A stretch of DNA of 64,000 nucleotides from Sphingomicrobium clamense (GTDB taxonomy: Bacteria > Pseudomonadota > Alphaproteobacteria > Sphingomonadales > Sphingomonadaceae), in assembly GCF_019264355.1 (NCBI RefSeq), contig NZ_JAHVAH010000001.1, forward strand, positions 1,782,001-1,846,000, read 5' to 3'. Positions within the stretch are counted from its first letter, which is position 1. Every line of letters starts with the position of its first letter. Shown here in pieces: positions 50,482 to 59,622 of this stretch. The notes below the pieces were generated by a model. The model ran no database searches, was not told the origin of the DNA, and saw only the letters and a list, made by a program, of their open reading frames with translations. The position numbers were made by a program, and so were the translations under genes.

Positions 50482-52277
50482 GCCGGCGCCAGCGCCTCCG
50501 CCGCGATCATGCGGGCGAAATAGTCCTGGCCGGTCGCGCGAAGGGCGCGCAGCAGATGATAGAGGTGAAGCGGCGAAATCGAACGCGGCCCGTCGCCCTG
50601 CATCGCGACCGCAGCAATCAGCATCACCGTGCCCGCCTCGCCGCGCGCGGCGGCTGCGGTAATGTCGCGAGTATATTTGGTTTCGCTCGACAAGCCGATG
50701 TTGAGCATGTCGTTGAACGCGGCCGTCGTTTGCTCGTCCATCCGACCCGTCCCGCCGAGCGCGGCCATGAGAAGATGCGAGCGCCATTTTTCGGGGCTGT
50801 CGTCGCGATCCATGAAGTCGTCGATGCGGTCGCGGGTAAGGTCGATGGACGCAGCGTCGGTTACCCCAAGCGCCAGTTGCGCCCAGCTGGGATCGGCGGT
50901 GCTTTCGCGCATCTGTTGGATCGGCCTTGCCCAGCGGCCGGCGGTGTCGTCCAATCCCACAGCGAACATCGAGGCGACCAGCTCTGCCGCGTCGTCTTCA
51001 TAGTCTTCGGACGGAACGAGGCGAGCGGCAGCACGGCCGACGAGCGCACGGCCGGCCCGGCGCTGCAGCGAGCCCTCGTCCGCGATCCAGAGGTCGCGCA
51101 TGGCGGCGAGACGATCATCGATGCTGGCACCGACAAAAGCGCGGCGCAGGATCAGCGCTTCGCTATTCGCGACCGCATCGGCATCGGCGCGATCGTAGAA
51201 TTGGGAGTAGAGGTCGGTAATGGCCTGGCCCGAAAAGACCCCCAAGCCGGTTGCGATCCGCGCGGCAGCGAGCCGTTGGTCGACGCCCATCAGCGGCGCC
51301 CTGGCATACCAGGCCACCAGCTGCGGGCTGGCCTCATCGACAAGACGGTCGGGTAGCGCGGTGCCGGTTGCAGTGGCGAGGCCATAGCGCCACGCGGTCA
51401 GTCGGCTGACCGGCTCCCACTCAAGCGTGACGGCGCGCGCGGTCGCCGACCCAGCCCCGACCAGTTTCTCGGCCAGAGCAAGGTCGATCCCGGACACGCG
51501 GCCCCGGCGACGTTCGCGATTGATGGCGTCCGAGGCGACTTCGGGCTGGCCCGAGAGCGCTGCGCAAATCGCGTCGACCAATGGCTCCGCCACCGGCTCG
51601 ACATCGTCGAGCGTGCGCGGCACCGGGCACATCGCGGCCATGTCCGAACTGGCCAGCGCGGCCTGCAAAGCGACCTGCGAGAATTTTTCGTCATAGTCGC
51701 CCTTGTCGACCGTCGCGACCAGCAGACGGGCGGCATCGGCCTCGCCCATTCGCAGGAGCAGCCATGCACGCTCGGCAATCCAGTCGGCCTCGCTCATGCC
51801 GCGCGGCGGCGCGCCGTCGGCGAGCAGCGCATTGCGCAAGGCGATATGAACCCAGCGCGACGCAAACGGCGCATCGAGCGACCGCATCAAGGACTTCAGA
51901 TAGTCGGCACGCGTCCGCCCCCACGGAGCGTCGCCATAATCGGCGGTCGTGGGTAGCGATCGCGCGGCAGTCCCGCGACTGCTGGGCGCGTCGTCGTCCG
52001 CGTCGTCCTCGAGCAAGGGCGCGAGCGGATCGTCATCGTCCGCCAAAGCCGTCTCGCCCTCGCTATCGCCAAGACCGTCATTGCTGGCCTGGGACGGCGT
52101 CGGTGTCGGCGCTGGCGTCGGGCGAGGCGGCGGCGCGGGCGCGGGTGCGGACGTTGGAGGCGGCTCGTCGAAGCCCGGCGGCAGGATCGATTCGGGGCGA
52201 TCCTGCGCCAATGCGCCGGCAGCCGCACCTGCCAGCAACAGCGATCCGATCATCAAGCCGATACGGCGATCAGCCAT
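50478..52277 (-). CDS. Large exported protein of unknown function
   Basis: 599 residues. A signal peptide (IGLMIGSLLLAGAAAGALAQ) is followed by a Pro-rich linker (about residues 35-65, rich in PAPAPPPRPTPAPTPTP) and an acidic patch. The rest is all-helical, with repeated short helices that resemble tetratricopeptide-like or HEAT-like packing but no clear consensus. It lies in a translation-coupled chain: a 47-residue membrane peptide before it overlaps by eight bases, and xerD after it overlaps by four. No function known; periplasmic location likely. Confidence 0.85.
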   Translation of the reverse strand: MADRRIGLMIGSLLLAGAAAGALAQDRPESILPPGFDEPPPTSAPAPAPPPRPTPAPTPTPSQASNDGLGDSEGETALADDDDPLAPLLEDDADDDAPSSRGTAARSLPTTADYGDAPWGRTRADYLKSLMRSLDAPFASRWVHIALRNALLADGAPPRGMSEADWIAERAWLLLRMGEADAARLLVATVDKGDYDEKFSQVALQAALASSDMAAMCPVPRTLDDVEPVAEPLVDAICAALSGQPEVASDAINRERRRGRVSGIDLALAEKLVGAGSATARAVTLEWEPVSRLTAWRYGLATATGTALPDRLVDEASPQLVAWYARAPLMGVDQRLAAARIATGLGVFSGQAITDLYSQFYDRADADAVANSEALILRRAFVGASIDDRLAAMRDLWIADEGSLQRRAGRALVGRAAARLVPSEDYEDDAAELVASMFAVGLDDTAGRWARPIQQMRESTADPSWAQLALGVTDAASIDLTRDRIDDFMDRDDSPEKWRSHLLMAALGGTGRMDEQTTAAFNDMLNIGLSSETKYTRDITAAAARGEAGTVMLIAAVAMQGDGPRSISPLHLYHLLRALRATGQDYFARMIAAEALAPA

Positions 52278-52413
52278 CGCTTTCCTCTTCGGCGACCACG
52301 ACCGGTTCTTCGATCGTCTCCAGCGGCACAGGGTCGGCCTGGCTGTTGAAGAAGAACAACCCGCCGACGACGAGGATGAGAAGCACGATAAGAATGACGG
52401 TCGATCGACCCAT
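52270..52413 (-). CDS. 47-residue single-pass membrane peptide
   Basis: Minus strand ATG at 52413 with AAGGTG just before it, 47 codons and TGA. The sequence opens MGRSTVILIVLLILVVGGLF with one membrane helix, has FFNSQADPVPLE next, and ends in an acidic tail EEPVVVAEEESDG. Its stop overlaps the start of the 599-residue exported protein by eight bases, which suggests coupled translation and a joint role. Native codon use. No family recognised. Confidence 0.72.
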   Translation of the reverse strand: MGRSTVILIVLLILVVGGLFFFNSQADPVPLETIEEPVVVAEEESDG

Positions 52414-52483
52414 GGAACACCTTTCGGAGCAGAATTTCGTTTTACGCTTTTGCCTCAGCGAAACGGTTCAGTATAGCCCTCGC

Positions 52484-53023
52484 ATGGCCCATTCGCTGAC
52501 TCGAAGGATCGACCGCCCTATCGTGCTCGTCGGACTGATGGGCGCGGGCAAGTCGACCGTGGGCCGGCGGCTGGCGAAACGACTGGGTCTCCCCTTCGTC
52601 GACAGCGATCACGAGATTGCTCGCGCGGCAGGGCTCAGCGCCGCCGAAGTCTTCGAAAAGTTTGGGGAGAAGGAGTTTCGCGACGGCGAACGCCGCGTGG
52701 TCGCGCGGCTTGTCGATGAAGAACCGAGGGTCATCGCGACAGGCGGCGGTGCATTCCTCGATGAAGGCACACGAAAGCTGCTCGATGAAAAGACGGTGAC
52801 GGTGTGGCTGGATGCGCCTGTCGAGGTGCTCGCGGAGCGCACGGGTCGCCGCGATACACGCCCCCTTCTGCGCGAGGGCGATCGCGAAAAAGTCCTGGCC
52901 GAGCTCGATGCGAAGAGACGCCCCGTCTACGAGCAGGCACATCTTCGTATCGTCAGCAACGAACAGGCGCATGGCGTCGTCGTCGAATCGATCATCTCCG
53001 CTCTCGAGGACCATCTCTCATGA
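52484..53023 (+). CDS. aroK: Shikimate kinase
   Basis: 179 residues from ATG 52484. Walker A is VGLMGAGKSTVGRRLA, shikimate binding is in VDSDHEIARAAGLSAAEVFE with FRDGERRVV, then ATGGGAFLDEGT and the lid Arg in RRDTRPLL. It phosphorylates shikimate in aromatic amino-acid synthesis. It is coupled to aroB by an ATGA overlap and divergent from the xerD unit. Confidence 0.97.
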   Translation: MAHSLTRRIDRPIVLVGLMGAGKSTVGRRLAKRLGLPFVDSDHEIARAAGLSAAEVFEKFGEKEFRDGERRVVARLVDEEPRVIATGGGAFLDEGTRKLLDEKTVTVWLDAPVEVLAERTGRRDTRPLLREGDREKVLAELDAKRRPVYEQAHLRIVSNEQAHGVVVESIISALEDHLS

Positions 53024-54072
53024 ATGCCAGGACCGAGATCATGGTGGGCCCCCTCGCCTCGCACGCCGAGGCGCTGGAGGAGGTCGCCAAGGGCGAACCG
53101 CTTTTCCTCGTCACCGACCCCCACGTCTGGTCGCTCCAAGGTGAACTGGTCGCGGACCTCGTCGATGTCGTTCCGCACTTCGTGCCGCGGGGTGAGGACG
53201 CCAAGAGCTGGCAACATCTCCAGGCGCTGATCGGTGATCTCGCGGCGGCCAATCATCCGCGCAGTCGACCCATTGTCGCGCTGGGTGGTGGGTCGGTTGG
53301 CGACCTTACAGGCTTTGCCGCGTCCATCTATCGGCGGGGCTGCCCCGTCATCCACATCCCGACCACCTTGCTGGCACAGGTCGACAGCGCGGTTGGCGGC
53401 AAGACCGCAATCGATGCCGAAGGCGAAAAGAATCTCGTCGGCAGCTTCCACCTGCCCGCCATGGTCCTTGCCGATCCGGCATTCCTCGCCACGCTCGACC
53501 GCCGACAGATGCGTGCGGGCCTTGCCGAGGTCATCAAATATGGCGCCATCGCCGATCCGGATTTCTTCGCCTGGGTCGGTGCGCATGGCGAGGCAATCCT
53601 GTCGGCAGACGCCAATGCCTGCACGCGCGCCGCGACGCATTGCATCGCCGCCAAGCAGGCGATCGTCGAAAGCGACCTTTACGACCTTGGCGGCAAGCGC
53701 GCCTTGCTCAATTTCGGGCATACGTTCGGCCACGCGATCGAGTCGGTCGCCGGGCTCGGCAAGGTGCTACACGGCGAAGCGGTCGCGATCGGCATGATGC
53801 TCGCCACGCGTCTCTCGGAACGGCTCGGCATCGCCGAGCCGGGGTCGATCGAGTTGATGGCCGACATGCTCGGCCGCACCGGCCTTCCCTCGCGCCTGTC
53901 GGATGCAGGACTTGGCGGGCGCGGCGAGGAATTGCTGCCCTACATGCTCAGGGACAAGAAGAACCGCGATGCGCGGGTCATGCTGATCCTGTTGAAACGG
54001 ATCGGCGAAGCCTTCGCCACCGACGAAATCGAAGCCGAAACGCTTGCCAGCTTTCTGCGCGACGCCGGCTAG
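53020..54072 (+). CDS. aroB: 3-dehydroquinate synthase
   Basis: 350 residues from the ATG at 53020, overlapping the aroK stop. The NAD-binding GGGSVGDLTGFAASIYRRG is followed by IPTTLLAQVDSAVGGKTAID, GLAEVIKYG and the zinc-site segment NFGHTFGHAIE. It makes 3-dehydroquinate from DAHP. Convergent with the antiporter gene, with a four-base overlap. Confidence 0.98.
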   Translation: MNARTEIMVGPLASHAEALEEVAKGEPLFLVTDPHVWSLQGELVADLVDVVPHFVPRGEDAKSWQHLQALIGDLAAANHPRSRPIVALGGGSVGDLTGFAASIYRRGCPVIHIPTTLLAQVDSAVGGKTAIDAEGEKNLVGSFHLPAMVLADPAFLATLDRRQMRAGLAEVIKYGAIADPDFFAWVGAHGEAILSADANACTRAATHCIAAKQAIVESDLYDLGGKRALLNFGHTFGHAIESVAGLGKVLHGEAVAIGMMLATRLSERLGIAEPGSIELMADMLGRTGLPSRLSDAGLGGRGEELLPYMLRDKKNRDARVMLILLKRIGEAFATDEIEAETLASFLRDAG

Positions 54073-55892
54073 TCTTCCTTCGATTCCGGCTCGGGCTCGT
54101 TCTCTTCGGGCAGCGCATTGTCGTCGCTGAATGTCAGTTCCTTGCCCGCATGCAGGTCGCCGCTCTGGCTCTGCCGCTCGAGCCGTTCGGCGTCCCGCTT
54201 GCGATATTCGGTCTCGACACGTTCGACTTCGGGCTGGCTGACCCCCAGTTCGGCGAGCGCCGCCTTCCCCATGAGCACCGCACTTTCGAACAGTTCGCGG
54301 ACGCAGAAAGCAAGATCGAGCCCGTCGAGCGAGATGGAATGGCGACGGTCGAAGCTGCGCACCATCACAGCGGCCTGCGGGAAATGCTCCATCACCGATT
54401 CAAGCTTTTCTTTCGTCAGTTCGCGCCCGTCGTTGCAGTACAAAATTGCCCTGGCGTTCTCGGCGCCTGCGGTCCGCAACAAGTCGATCTGCGTCCCGTC
54501 CCCATAATAGACCTTGGAGCCGAACTCGCCCGCCATTTCGATCTGGTCCGATTTGCTGTCGATCAACGTGACGCCGAAGCGCTTGGCCATCAGCATCTGC
54601 GCCACAGTCTGCCCGAACCGGCCGTAGCCGACCACGATCACGCCCTTGTTGGGCGCGCTTTCGGGTCCATCCATCCCCTCGCCGCGATCGACTTCGCGGG
54701 CCTCCATCCGGTCGATGATCATCATCAGGAACGGGGTGGAGGCCATCGACAGGGTGATAACCGCGCCGAACAGCGAGACCGCCTCACCCAAGATTAGTTG
54801 CGCGCCCTGCGCTTGCGCGAGGAGCACAAAGCCGAATTCGCCCGCCTGGCTGAGCAAGAGCGCGAACTTCAGCGCCTCCCGCTGCGCCATGCCGAACAGG
54901 CGACCGAGACCGAAGAGGATCGAGCCCTTCACCACGACAATGGCCGCGGCGATGGCGACGATCATCAGCGGTCGTTCGAGGATGACGCCGATGTCGAGCA
55001 GCATGCCGACCGAGATGAAGAAGAAGCCGAGCAGGATCGAACGGAAGGGTTCAACGTCGCTTTCGAGTTCGTGGCGGTAGGGGCTCTCGGCAAGCATCAC
55101 GCCCGCGATGAACGCTCCGAGCGCGGCCGAGAGGTGCAGCGCGTGCATCAGGGCGGCTGCGCCCACGACGGTGAACAGGCCTGCGACCACGAACAGTTCG
55201 CGCTCGCCAATCTTCCCGATCAGACGGAAGAAGGGGTTCAGGACGAAGCGACCGATCAGGATCAGGCCGACGATTGCCCCTACCGTATAAAGCGCCAAAA
55301 CGAAGCCCGACGGTGCGCTGGGGTCGGCGGGCGCACGCGAAAGCGCGGCGATGATCGTGATGAGCGGGACGATCGAAATGTCCTGCAGCAACAGGACCGA
55401 GAAGGCGCGCTCGCCATGCGGCTGATGCAATTCGCCGGTCGAGCGAAGCATAGGAAGGACCTGCGCGGTGGATGACAGGCCCAAGGGCAGGCCGATGGCG
55501 AGGCTGGCCTCGAGCGAGAAGCCAAGAAAGGCGTAGATCAATGCCGATAGGGCGAGCCCGCAGGTGACGACCTGCGCGAGGCCGAGGCCGAAAATATCGC
55601 GGCGCAGGCGCCAGAGGCGGCTGGGATGAAGTTCGAGTCCGACGATGAACAGCAGGAGGGCGATGCCGAATTCGGACACCGACATGACACTCTCGGCATT
55701 GCCGACCAGGCCGAGCAGGTTGGGACCGATGATCGCACCGCCGACGATATAGCCGAGCGTCGCGCCAAGCCCGAAGCGGCGGAAAATGGTGACGAACAGG
55801 AGCGCCGCGCCGAGCATGATGGCGCCGTCCATGAGGAGCAGGCCGGTCGCGGCGTGGGGGTTGGCGGCTGCGGCTGCCTCTTCACCTGCCAT
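54069..55892 (-). CDS. KefB/KefC-type cation:proton antiporter with RCK domain
   Basis: 607 residues from ATG 55892 (GGGGGAGA before it). About 12 hydrophobic helices of the CPA2 fold, with LLFIVGLELHPSRLWRLR and LPLGLSSTAQVLP, then a TrkA-N domain (GVIVVGYGRFGQTVAQMLM) and an acidic tail. It resembles the glutathione-gated K+/H+ antiporters KefB and KefC, which protect against electrophiles. No KefF/KefG flavodoxin is nearby, so gating is unknown. Its start overlaps the end of the IscU-like gene. Confidence 0.92.
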   Translation of the reverse strand: MAGEEAAAAANPHAATGLLLMDGAIMLGAALLFVTIFRRFGLGATLGYIVGGAIIGPNLLGLVGNAESVMSVSEFGIALLLFIVGLELHPSRLWRLRRDIFGLGLAQVVTCGLALSALIYAFLGFSLEASLAIGLPLGLSSTAQVLPMLRSTGELHQPHGERAFSVLLLQDISIVPLITIIAALSRAPADPSAPSGFVLALYTVGAIVGLILIGRFVLNPFFRLIGKIGERELFVVAGLFTVVGAAALMHALHLSAALGAFIAGVMLAESPYRHELESDVEPFRSILLGFFFISVGMLLDIGVILERPLMIVAIAAAIVVVKGSILFGLGRLFGMAQREALKFALLLSQAGEFGFVLLAQAQGAQLILGEAVSLFGAVITLSMASTPFLMMIIDRMEAREVDRGEGMDGPESAPNKGVIVVGYGRFGQTVAQMLMAKRFGVTLIDSKSDQIEMAGEFGSKVYYGDGTQIDLLRTAGAENARAILYCNDGRELTKEKLESVMEHFPQAAVMVRSFDRRHSISLDGLDLAFCVRELFESAVLMGKAALAELGVSQPEVERVETEYRKRDAERLERQSQSGDLHAGKELTFSDDNALPEENEPEPESKED

Positions 55893-56322
55893 CGATCGTC
55901 TCCCCCAGGGCTTCACTCAACGCTTCGAACGGAAGCAGGATCGCGCCGTGGCGTCCCGTGCGAGGGCGCGCGGGCGCGAGACGGTCGATCTCGGGCCAGT
56001 CGCCGGGATCCTCGCTGCTTCCATCGAGCCAATGCTTGAGCGCGGCGATGGCTGCATCGACCTCTTCGCGCGTCTTGCCTCGTGCGTAGCGGGTCATCAG
56101 AGTCGCCGCGGCCTGGCCATAGGCGCAGGCCTCGACGCGCACGGCGATGTCGGCGACGCGACGGTCGACGGTGGCGAGGTCGAGCGCGATCGTCGAGCCA
56201 CACGTGCGACTGCGGCGTTCTACAATGGCGTCGGGATCGGCGAGCTTGCCGTGATGTTCCTGCCCCGCGGCGAGCCGCAGGATGTCCTTGGTGTAAGGCG
56301 GCTCGGTCAGCCCCGCCGCCAT
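55882..56322 (-). CDS. Fe-S cluster scaffold protein, IscU/NifU-N-like
   Basis: 146 residues from ATG 56322, a start that overlaps the cysS end by 16 bases. Cluster cysteines: Cys in RRSRTCGSTIALDLATVD and Cys in VRVEACAYGQAAATLM, with YTKDILRLAAGQEHHG before them. In the IscU family a third Cys follows about 60 residues later; it is not seen here, so the protein may be a degenerate or alternative scaffold, as in the alphaproteobacterial group often named iron-sulfur cluster assembly scaffold protein. Confidence 0.85.
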   Translation of the reverse strand: MAAGLTEPPYTKDILRLAAGQEHHGKLADPDAIVERRSRTCGSTIALDLATVDRRVADIAVRVEACAYGQAAATLMTRYARGKTREEVDAAIAALKHWLDGSSEDPGDWPEIDRLAPARPRTGRHGAILLPFEALSEALGETIDGR

Positions 56323-57620
56323 GTCGTGCCCCCGGGGCCGTCTTCGAGGAGGATCCCGTCCGCCGCAAGCTCGTCCCGGATCCGGTCGGCAGTGGCGAAG
56401 TCGCGGGATTGCTTGGCGGCGGCGCGCTCGGCGATCTTGGCTTCGATTGCGGCACCGTCGTCGCCGTCTCCGCCACGGAACCAGTCGTCCTCGCTCCGGG
56501 TCAGCAGGCCGAGGAGGTTGGCGCTCGCCTTGAGCGCGGCCGCGTCGTCGATCTGCCCGAGACGCGAGAGGGCGAGCGGGGTGTTGAGGTCGTCGGACAA
56601 GGCATCGAGCACGCCCTGCTCGATGTCGCCGGGCGCGGCGTCTCCGACACGGCGATAAAGTCCGTCGAGCGTGGCCTTGGACTGCTCGACCAGCTTCTCG
56701 GTCCACGGCAAAGGTTGGCGGTAATGGCCTGAGAGCAGCGCAAAACGCAGCGTCTCGCCGTCATGATGCTCGAGCAGCTTCTCGGGCGTAATGGCATTGC
56801 CGACCGACTTGCCCATGCGCTCGGTGCCGAGATCGACGAAGCCATTGTGGAGCCAGTAATTGGCGAGCGGGGCATGGTTCGCGCAGCGGCTTTGCGCGAT
56901 TTCGTTTTCGTGATGCGGGAAGACGAGGTCGATCCCGCCGGCGTGGATGTCGATGGTCTTGCCGAGGTGTTCGCGGATCATCGCCGAGCATTCGATGTGC
57001 CAGCCGGGGCGGCCGCGGCCCCACGGGCTGTCCCAGCCGATCATGGCGTCGGTGGACGGCTTCCACAGGACGAAGTCGGCGGGGTCCTTCTTGAACGGGG
57101 CGACCTCGACACGCGCGCCGGCCTCCATCGCTTCGCGGTCGCGGCGAGAGAGGATGCCGTAGTCGGGATCGCTAGCGACCGAGAAGAGCACGTGCTGCTC
57201 TGCCTCGTAGGCGTTGCCGCTTTCGATCAGCTCCTCGATCATCGCGATCATCGCCGGGATTTCCTGCGTCGCGTGCGGGGCGATGTCGGGCGGGCGCACG
57301 CCCAGCGCGCCCATGTCCTGGAGGTAAAAATCCTCGTAGCGGCGGGTGATGACGCTCGTCTCGAAGCCCTCGTCTGCCGCAGCCTTCATGATCTTGTCGT
57401 CGACGTCGGTGATGTTGCGCGCGAAGACGACGTGGCCATCGCCATACTCATGCTCGAGCAGCGTGCGCAGCACGTCGAAGACGACCGCGGGGCGGCCGTT
57501 GCCGATATGCGCGCGGCCGTAGACGGTGGGGCCGCAGACATAGATCGTCACGCGATCGGGGTCGGCAGGGACGAAGTCGCGCTTTTCGCGCGCCATCGTG
57601 TCGTGGAGGCGGATGGTCAC
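56307..57620 (-). CDS. cysS: Cysteinyl-tRNA synthetase
   Basis: 437 residues, a little shorter than the E. coli enzyme (461). YVCGPTVYGRAHIGNGRPAV holds the zinc Cys and the HIGN form of the class I HIGH motif; CSAMIREHLG and GGIDLVFPHHENEIAQS hold other zinc residues, and ERMGKSVGNAI replaces KMSKS. The C-terminal anticodon region is short. It charges tRNA-Cys. Start and stop overlap the neighbours cvpA and the IscU-like gene. Confidence 0.97.
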   Translation of the reverse strand: MTIRLHDTMAREKRDFVPADPDRVTIYVCGPTVYGRAHIGNGRPAVVFDVLRTLLEHEYGDGHVVFARNITDVDDKIMKAAADEGFETSVITRRYEDFYLQDMGALGVRPPDIAPHATQEIPAMIAMIEELIESGNAYEAEQHVLFSVASDPDYGILSRRDREAMEAGARVEVAPFKKDPADFVLWKPSTDAMIGWDSPWGRGRPGWHIECSAMIREHLGKTIDIHAGGIDLVFPHHENEIAQSRCANHAPLANYWLHNGFVDLGTERMGKSVGNAITPEKLLEHHDGETLRFALLSGHYRQPLPWTEKLVEQSKATLDGLYRRVGDAAPGDIEQGVLDALSDDLNTPLALSRLGQIDDAAALKASANLLGLLTRSEDDWFRGGDGDDGAAIEAKIAERAAAKQSRDFATADRIRDELAADGILLEDGPGGTTWRRG

Positions 57621-58123
57621 AGCGCGTCCTCCTCGCGCAGGTCGCGGACGATCTCGACAGTCGCCTCGGTGCTGGCGTTAAGCAGCGCGTAGGTCTCGCT
57701 CTCGGTCATCCAGGCGGGGCGATCCCCCTCCGGCCCCTGCAGCAGGTCGACGAACAGGTTGGCGACCAGGAAGACGACGGTTGCGGCGACCAGTCCCTTG
57801 AGTATGCCGAACCCGCCGCCGAGGAAGCGGTCGATGGGCCCGATGATCGACTTGCGCGTCTTGCCGCCGAGCTTCTTCGCGAGAATGCGGACGAGGATGT
57901 AGGTCGGCAGGAAAAGGATCGCGAAGCCGGCGATCAACGCCCACGTGTCGCTCTGGGAGCGGTCACCGAAATAGGCGACCACGGTCGGCAATCCGAATTT
58001 CACCGCAAGAATGGCCGCGACCCAGGCGAACAGTGCAAGCACCTCGTGGACGAAGCCACGCACGAAGCCGAGCAGCGCGCCGCCGCCGAGCAGGATGATG
58101 ACGAAGATATCGAGTGCGGTCAT
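57617..58123 (-). CDS. cvpA: CvpA family membrane protein
   Basis: 168 residues with four hydrophobic helices (TALDIFVIILLGGGALLGFV first, then LALFAWVAAILAVKFGL) and the loop PIDRFLGGGFGILKGLVAAT characteristic of CvpA. Named for colicin V production, the family is linked to envelope stress. It overlaps cysS by four bases and follows radA on the same strand. Confidence 0.93.
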   Translation of the reverse strand: MTALDIFVIILLGGGALLGFVRGFVHEVLALFAWVAAILAVKFGLPTVVAYFGDRSQSDTWALIAGFAILFLPTYILVRILAKKLGGKTRKSIIGPIDRFLGGGFGILKGLVAATVVFLVANLFVDLLQGPEGDRPAWMTESETYALLNASTEATVEIVRDLREEDAL

Positions 58124-58167
58124 GTTGCAGGATCGCGTAGCGAGCCTGACCGAGCGTTTCTAGCCCC

Positions 58168-59532
58168 TTAGCGCTCGAGAAGATGATCGACGAGCGCGGA
58201 GAGGCGCTCGAAATGCGCGAGCGCGAGCCCGTCCTTGCCCTTCACGCCCTTGGGCACCCACCCCTTGTCGAAACCGAGCTTCGCCGCCTCGCGAGCTCGC
58301 AACGCACTGTGCGCGACGGGGCGAATTTCGCCCGACAAGGCGACCTCGCCGAAGACGACGGTGCCAGCGGGAACGGGACGCTCCGACAACGCGGAGACCA
58401 AGGCAGCGGCGACCGCCAAATCTGCCGCAGGGTCGGACAGGCGATAGCCGCCCGCGACGTTGAGGTAGACTTCGGTCGAGGCGAAGCTAACGCCGCAGCG
58501 CGCTTCGAGGACCGCGAGCAGCATGGCGAGCCGCTGGCTGTCCCACCCGACCGCGCTGCGCCGCGGTGTCGCGCCGCTGGCGAGACGGACGGTAAGCGCC
58601 TGTATTTCGACCAGCACGGGGCGCGTGCCTTCGAGTGCAGGGAAAACGGATGTGCCCGCCAATTCCTCACCGCGCTCGGTGAGGAACAAGCTCGACGGGT
58701 TGGCGACTTCGTTGAGCCCTTCCGCTTCCATCGAGAATACGCCGATCTCGTCGGTGCCGCCGAACCGGTTCTTGATGGCGCGTAGGATGCGATATTGGTG
58801 CGATCGCTCGCCCTCGAACCCAAGTACGGTGTCGACCATATGTTCGAGGACGCGCGGTCCTGCGATATTGCCGTCCTTGGTGACGTGGCCGACCAGCACG
58901 AGTGCGGTGCCGCGCTCCTTCGCGAAGCGGACGAGTTCGTGGGCCGAGGCACGAACCTGGCTTACCGTGCCCGGCGCGCCCTCGATCATGTCGCTGTGCA
59001 TGGTCTGGATAGAATCGATGACGAGGAAGTCGGGCGCGTCGTCACCGAGCGTGGTGAGAATGTCGCGCACGCTAGTCGCCGCGGCCAGCTTGACAGGCGC
59101 CTTGCCCAGCCCGAGGCGAAGCGCGCGCAGCCTCACCTGGTCCGCCGCCTCCTCACCCGAAACGTAGACCGCCGATTTACCCTTGCTCGCGAGATTGGCT
59201 GCGACCTGCAGCAGCAGGGTCGACTTGCCGATCCCCGGATCGCCACCGATCAGCGTCGCGCTACCCGGCACGATCCCGCCGCCCAGCGCGCGGTCATATT
59301 CGGCGATGCCGGTGACCATACGGTCGGGCAGCGCAATCTCGGCGTCGAGCCCGACCATTTCGATCTTCGACCCGCCGCCCTGTAGATTATGCTTCTTGGA
59401 AAAGGCAGTGACGACCCCGCCGGCATCCTCGACCAGCGTATTCCAGTCCCCGCAATCCCCGCACTGCCCCTGCCAGCGCGACGTGACCGACCCGCAGGCC
59501 TGACAGACATAACGTTTCTTCGGTTTCGCCAT
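58168..59532 (-). CDS. radA: DNA repair protein RadA/Sms
   Basis: 454 residues. A zinc finger (Cys10, Cys13, Cys24, Cys27 in YVCQACGSVTSRWQGQCGDC) is followed by a RecA-like ATPase with GGDPGIGKSTLLLQVA and the KNRFG motif in IKNRFGGTDEIGVF, then a Lon-protease-like domain. RadA drives branch migration in recombination. Length is normal. Confidence 0.97.
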   Translation of the reverse strand: MAKPKKRYVCQACGSVTSRWQGQCGDCGDWNTLVEDAGGVVTAFSKKHNLQGGGSKIEMVGLDAEIALPDRMVTGIAEYDRALGGGIVPGSATLIGGDPGIGKSTLLLQVAANLASKGKSAVYVSGEEAADQVRLRALRLGLGKAPVKLAAATSVRDILTTLGDDAPDFLVIDSIQTMHSDMIEGAPGTVSQVRASAHELVRFAKERGTALVLVGHVTKDGNIAGPRVLEHMVDTVLGFEGERSHQYRILRAIKNRFGGTDEIGVFSMEAEGLNEVANPSSLFLTERGEELAGTSVFPALEGTRPVLVEIQALTVRLASGATPRRSAVGWDSQRLAMLLAVLEARCGVSFASTEVYLNVAGGYRLSDPAADLAVAAALVSALSERPVPAGTVVFGEVALSGEIRPVAHSALRAREAAKLGFDKGWVPKGVKGKDGLALAHFERLSALVDHLLER

Positions 59533-59622
59533 GCGCGAATGCTAGCGGAACATTACAGGAACGCAAACCCCTTTTCACCGTGCACCATTGCCGCGCTCTC
59601 TTTCAGTCCCTACGCGACTCGC

